A DNA stretch of 7,042 bases from Frankiales bacterium (GTDB lineage Bacteria > Actinomycetota > Actinomycetes > Mycobacteriales > SCTD01): NCBI GenBank assembly GCA_025464695.1, contig JAODNQ010000001.1:1-7042 (forward strand). Direction: 5' to 3'. Shown here one piece after another: positions 5,135 to 7,042 of this stretch (the first letter of the stretch is position 1; every line of letters starts with the position of its first letter). A model generated the notes under the pieces. It did no database searches, had not been told where the DNA came from, and was given only the letters and a program-made list of their open reading frames with translations. The translations under genes and the position numbers were made by a program.

Positions 5135-6246
5135 AGGAGCCCCTCGACGCCAGCCTCGCGGCGGAGCCGGGACACCACCCCCGGCAGCACGACCAGGAAG
5201 CGCTCGACGTCGTCGGCCGTCGTCGTCCGGGACAGCGACACCCGCACGTTCCCGCTGGTGAGCGCCCCCATGGCCGCCAGCACGTGGCTCGGCTGCAGGG
5301 TGGAGCTGGTGCACGCCGACCCGCTGCTGACGGCGAAGCCCTGGGCGTCGAGGCCTGCGGTGAGCGACTCGCCGTCGACGTAGAGGCACGAGAAGGTGAG
5401 GACCCCGGGGAGCCGGTCGTCCGGGTCGCCGACGACGTCGACCCCGGGCACGCGGGCGGCGACCTCGGTGCGGAGCCGGGCGACGAGCGGCCGCAGCCGG
5501 GCGTCCTCGGCCGCCGACTCGGCGACGGCCGCCTGCAGCGCCACGGCGGTCGCGACGGCCAGCGGGACCGGGGCCAGCGGAGCCCGCTCCTGCCCGGGGA
5601 GGACCGGGGCGAAGCGGGTGCCCGTGCGGACGACCAGCAGGGACACACCGGCCGGGCCTCCGAAGGTCCGCGCCGCTCCCGTCAGCACCGACCAGCCGGC
5701 CGGCACCGGCGCCCGGCCGAGCGAGGCCGTGGCGTCGACGAGGAGCGGGACGCCCGAGGCGCCGCAAGCCTCGGCCGCCTCGGCGACGGGCTGCCGCGTC
5801 CCGACCTCCCCGTTGGCGCTCTGCAGGGCGGCGAGCGCCACGCCCGGTGCCGTCACGGCAGCCGCGAACGCCCCGGCGTCGACCCGCCCTCGCGCGTCGA
5901 CGCCGACCTCGACCGCTCGCGCGGTCGCCGCGGCGTGCAGGACCGCGGAGTGCTCGACGGCGCTGTGCACCACGCCGTCGCCCGCCCGACGACGGGCCTG
6001 CAGCAGCCCGAGCACGCCGAGGGTGGTGGCCAGGACGTCGCCGGCGACCAGCACGACCTCGTCGGGACGGGCGCCGACGGCGGCGGCGACGGTCTCGGCC
6101 GCGGCCTGGCGGAGCCGCTGGGCGTGGCGCCCCGCCGCGTACCGGCGGTCGGGGTCCGCCCAGCCGTCGTCGAGCGCTGTCAGCAGGGCCTCGCGCGCCG
6201 CGGGGCGCAGCGGCGCCGCGGTGGCGGCGTCGAGGTGGACGGTCAC
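5131..6246 (-). CDS. Cysteine-desulfurase-like (NifS/IscS fold type I) protein lacking the PLP lysine
   Basis: 371 aa from GTG 6246, ending in the GTGA overlap with the TusA gene. Family members are PLP enzymes that turn cysteine into alanine and a protein persulfide. Recognisable features are the N-terminal LDAATAAPL, His99 in VEHSAVLHAA (IscS His104), Asn in SANGEVGT, Asp171 in LLVDATASLG (IscS Asp180), the cysteine loop SSGSACTSSTLQPSHVL with Cys312 (IscS Cys328), and NVRVSLSR near the end. The PLP-lysine motif, usually HK followed by (W/F)GGP, reads ARTFGGPAG, so the lysine is Thr194 and the preceding His is Arg193. The Gln that contacts PLP is Ala174, and the usual RSGT-type segment reads ERAPLAPVP. 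The protein has no lysine at all. The frame is intact, and the replacement codons CGG ACC lie in clean coding sequence. Ordinary PLP chemistry is therefore unlikely; a pseudoenzyme or scaffold for TusA is the inference. Confidence 0.85.
   Translation of the reverse strand: MTVHLDAATAAPLRPAAREALLTALDDGWADPDRRYAAGRHAQRLRQAAAETVAAAVGARPDEVVLVAGDVLATTLGVLGLLQARRRAGDGVVHSAVEHSAVLHAAATARAVEVGVDARGRVDAGAFAAAVTAPGVALAALQSANGEVGTRQPVAEAAEACGASGVPLLVDATASLGRAPVPAGWSVLTGAARTFGGPAGVSLLVVRTGTRFAPVLPGQERAPLAPVPLAVATAVALQAAVAESAAEDARLRPLVARLRTEVAARVPGVDVVGDPDDRLPGVLTFSCLYVDGESLTAGLDAQGFAVSSGSACTSSTLQPSHVLAAMGALTSGNVRVSLSRTTTADDVERFLVVLPGVVSRLRREAGVEGLL
5140..5145 (-). promoter_or_regulatory. Ribosome binding site of the TusA gene
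   Basis: On the minus strand this reads GAGGGG, 5 nt before the GTG at 5134. It lies within the last codons of the desulfurase-like gene and supports the GTGA-overlap start. Confidence 0.6.
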
Positions 6247-6343
6247 ACCTGCGACCCTGCCACCCGCGCGCCCGCGACGGCGCTGCTGCCCACGTCACAG
6301 CCGTGCGGGCGAGCCTCGGCAGGTCCGCTCACAGGCCCTGCGA

Positions 6344-6349
6344 TACGCT
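6344..6349 (+). promoter_or_regulatory. Putative -10 box of ctaC
   Basis: TACGCT within GATACGCTC fits the actinobacterial TANNNT pattern. It would start transcription near 6356 and give a leader of about 100 nt. The -35 position has no good match. Confidence 0.35.
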
Positions 6350-6360
6350 CGCCCAGGTGG

Positions 6361-6407
6361 GGGACAGGCCCTTCCTGCAGCCCTGTCAAGGGCCGCCGGG
6401 ACGGCCC
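6361..6407 (+). promoter_or_regulatory. ctaC leader with mutually exclusive stems
   Basis: Three perfect inverted repeats overlap. Stem A pairs GACAGG 6363-6368 with CCTGTC 6382-6387. Stem B pairs GGCCCTT 6367-6373 with AAGGGCC 6388-6394. Stem C pairs GGGCCG 6390-6395 with CGGCCC 6402-6407. B shares bases with both A and C, while A and C can coexist. This is the topology of an RNA switch, or of a pseudoknot if A is shortened. No T-tract follows, and GC-rich DNA makes chance stems likely. Confidence 0.35.
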
Positions 6408-6441
6408 GGACCGCCCGCCGTGAGAGGTCCCGTCGTACGTC

Positions 6442-6447
6442 GAGAGG
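6442..6447 (+). promoter_or_regulatory. Ribosome binding site of ctaC
   Basis: GAGAGG ends 7 nt before the GTG at 6455. It picks that codon as the start, which gives a standard basic N-terminus plus lipoprotein signal. Confidence 0.65.
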
Positions 6448-6454
6448 CCAGTTC

Positions 6455-7042
6455 GTGAGCCCCACCCCTGCGCCGGGTCGTGCCGTGCACGTCCCTGCGC
6501 GCCGTCCCCTCCGCCGCCAGCTGTCGCGCGCCGCCCTCGTGGTCGGCGCCGTCGTGCTGGCCGGCGGCTGTGACGCGCGCGGCCTGTACGAAGACAGCTT
6601 CTCGCTGGGCTGGCCCGACCCGGTCACCGACCAGGGCAAGCGCATCTTCGACCTGTGGCTCGGCACCGTCGCCGCAGCCGCCGTCGTGGGCCTGTTCGTC
6701 TACGCCCTGATCTTCTACGCGGTCGTCCGGTACCGGAAGCGCGGCGAGGAGCTGCCGCGGCAGGTCCGCTACAACCTGCCGATCGAGGTGCTCTACACCG
6801 TCGTGCCGTTCGTGATCATCGCGGTGCTCTTCTACTACACGGCGATCAGCGAGAACTACGTCAACAAGCTGACGAAGGACCCCGCGGTCGCGATCGGCGT
6901 CGTCGGCTTCCAGTGGAACTGGCAGTTCAACTACGAGAAGGAGGGGCTGCAGGTCACCGGCGCGCCCGGTGAGCCCGCGCAGCTCGTCCTCCCGACCAAC
7001 CGCACCATCCGCTTCGTCGAGACCTCGCCCGACGTCATCCAC
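6455..7042 (+). CDS. ctaC: Cytochrome c oxidase subunit II (CtaC), N-terminal part
   Basis: The frame is open from GTG 6455 to the window end (196 codons); the 3' end is missing. CtaC carries the CuA centre of the aa3-type oxidase, which takes electrons from the cytochrome bcc complex in the actinobacterial membrane. Residues 1-38 form a basic, hydrophobic export signal ending VLAGGC, with Cys39 as a likely lipidation site. The sequence then runs through GWPDPVTDQG to membrane helix 1 (about 66-91), the basic loop RYRKRGEELP, and membrane helix 2 (about 112-134, after LPIEVLYTVVP). The periplasmic cupredoxin domain begins with VVGFQWNWQFNY (Gln153 onward). The last visible residues are ETSPDVIH; this His196 is expected to be the first CuA ligand, with the Cys pair, second His and Met beyond the edge. 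Motifs and length so far match actinobacterial CtaC well. It is divergent from the desulfurase-like gene. Confidence 0.95.
   Translation, partial: MSPTPAPGRAVHVPARRPLRRQLSRAALVVGAVVLAGGCDARGLYEDSFSLGWPDPVTDQGKRIFDLWLGTVAAAAVVGLFVYALIFYAVVRYRKRGEELPRQVRYNLPIEVLYTVVPFVIIAVLFYYTAISENYVNKLTKDPAVAIGVVGFQWNWQFNYEKEGLQVTGAPGEPAQLVLPTNRTIRFVETSPDVIH

Larger units (their letters stand above)
6247..6454. other. Divergent intergenic region between desulfurase-like gene and ctaC
   Basis: 208 bp separate the two divergent starts. It holds a possible -10 box at 6344-6349 for ctaC and a structured ctaC leader at 6361-6407. The desulfurase-like gene has only a modest AGGG-type site (rc of about 6255-6260) before its GTG, and no clear promoter of its own. 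The same stretch near 6343-6350 reads GAGCGTATC on the minus strand and could serve both directions. I see no further gene here. Confidence 0.6.

Noticed and set aside
5640..5700. Frameshift as explanation of the missing PLP lysine
   Set aside because: The residues on both sides (GWSVLTGAAR and FGGPAGVSLL) remain family-like in the same frame, so the change is a substitution of His-Lys by Arg-Thr.
5135..6298. Extension of the TusA frame upstream to 6298 as one 480-aa protein
   Set aside because: Only the last 92 residues look like protein. Upstream of GTG 5134 the frame is Arg/Gly low-complexity and lies out of phase over the desulfurase-like gene.
6286..6340. Possible CRP-type site around the TCACA motifs upstream of ctaC
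   Set aside because: There are single half-sites only (near 6293 and 6328). No TGTGA partner lies at the required spacing.
1..7042. tRNA, rRNA, CRISPR array or insertion sequence
   Set aside because: No cloverleaf or rRNA motifs, no regularly spaced repeats and no transposase or terminal inverted repeats were seen.

Overview
This is a very GC-rich window. Nearly every codon in the called genes ends in G or C, GTG starts are common, and some genes lack Shine-Dalgarno sequences. This points to a high-GC actinomycete. The adenosine kinase closely resembles Mycobacterium tuberculosis AdoK, and the ctaC neighbourhood fits as well. The genus cannot be named from this sequence alone.

Left part (1-3585, + strand): three genes for exported proteins in a tight row. 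First comes the 3' end of a secreted protein. Next is a small lipoprotein whose GTG start overlaps the preceding stop (GTGA). Last is an 833-aa secreted Asp-box (BNR) beta-propeller protein. The first and third proteins end in the same roughly 185-residue C-terminal domain, reached through a Ser/Pro/Ala/Thr-rich linker. They look like paralogues with a lipoprotein between them, and their substrate is unknown.

Middle (3586-4863): a short gap with a weak hairpin, then a 60-aa acidic orphan gene on the minus strand. This gene diverges from an adenosine kinase (adoK) across an 83-bp intergenic region. That region holds a -10-like element at leaderless distance from each ATG and an inverted repeat between them.

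Right part (4856-7042): a TusA-type sulfur carrier and a cysteine-desulfurase-like protein form a minus-strand pair with a GTGA overlap. They converge on adoK with an 8-bp overlap, and they diverge from ctaC (cytochrome c oxidase subunit II), which runs off the right edge. The adoK transcript can form a strong 10-bp hairpin inside the tusA coding region. The ctaC leader has mutually exclusive stems.

The most striking observation is in the cysteine-desulfurase homologue. The family's HK motif, whose lysine binds PLP, reads Arg-Thr, the PLP-contacting Gln reads Ala, and the whole 371-aa protein contains no lysine. It still keeps the mobile Cys loop and the active-site His and Asp. It is therefore probably a pseudoenzyme, or a sulfur-handling protein with a changed mechanism, that remains paired with its TusA partner beside the cytochrome oxidase gene.
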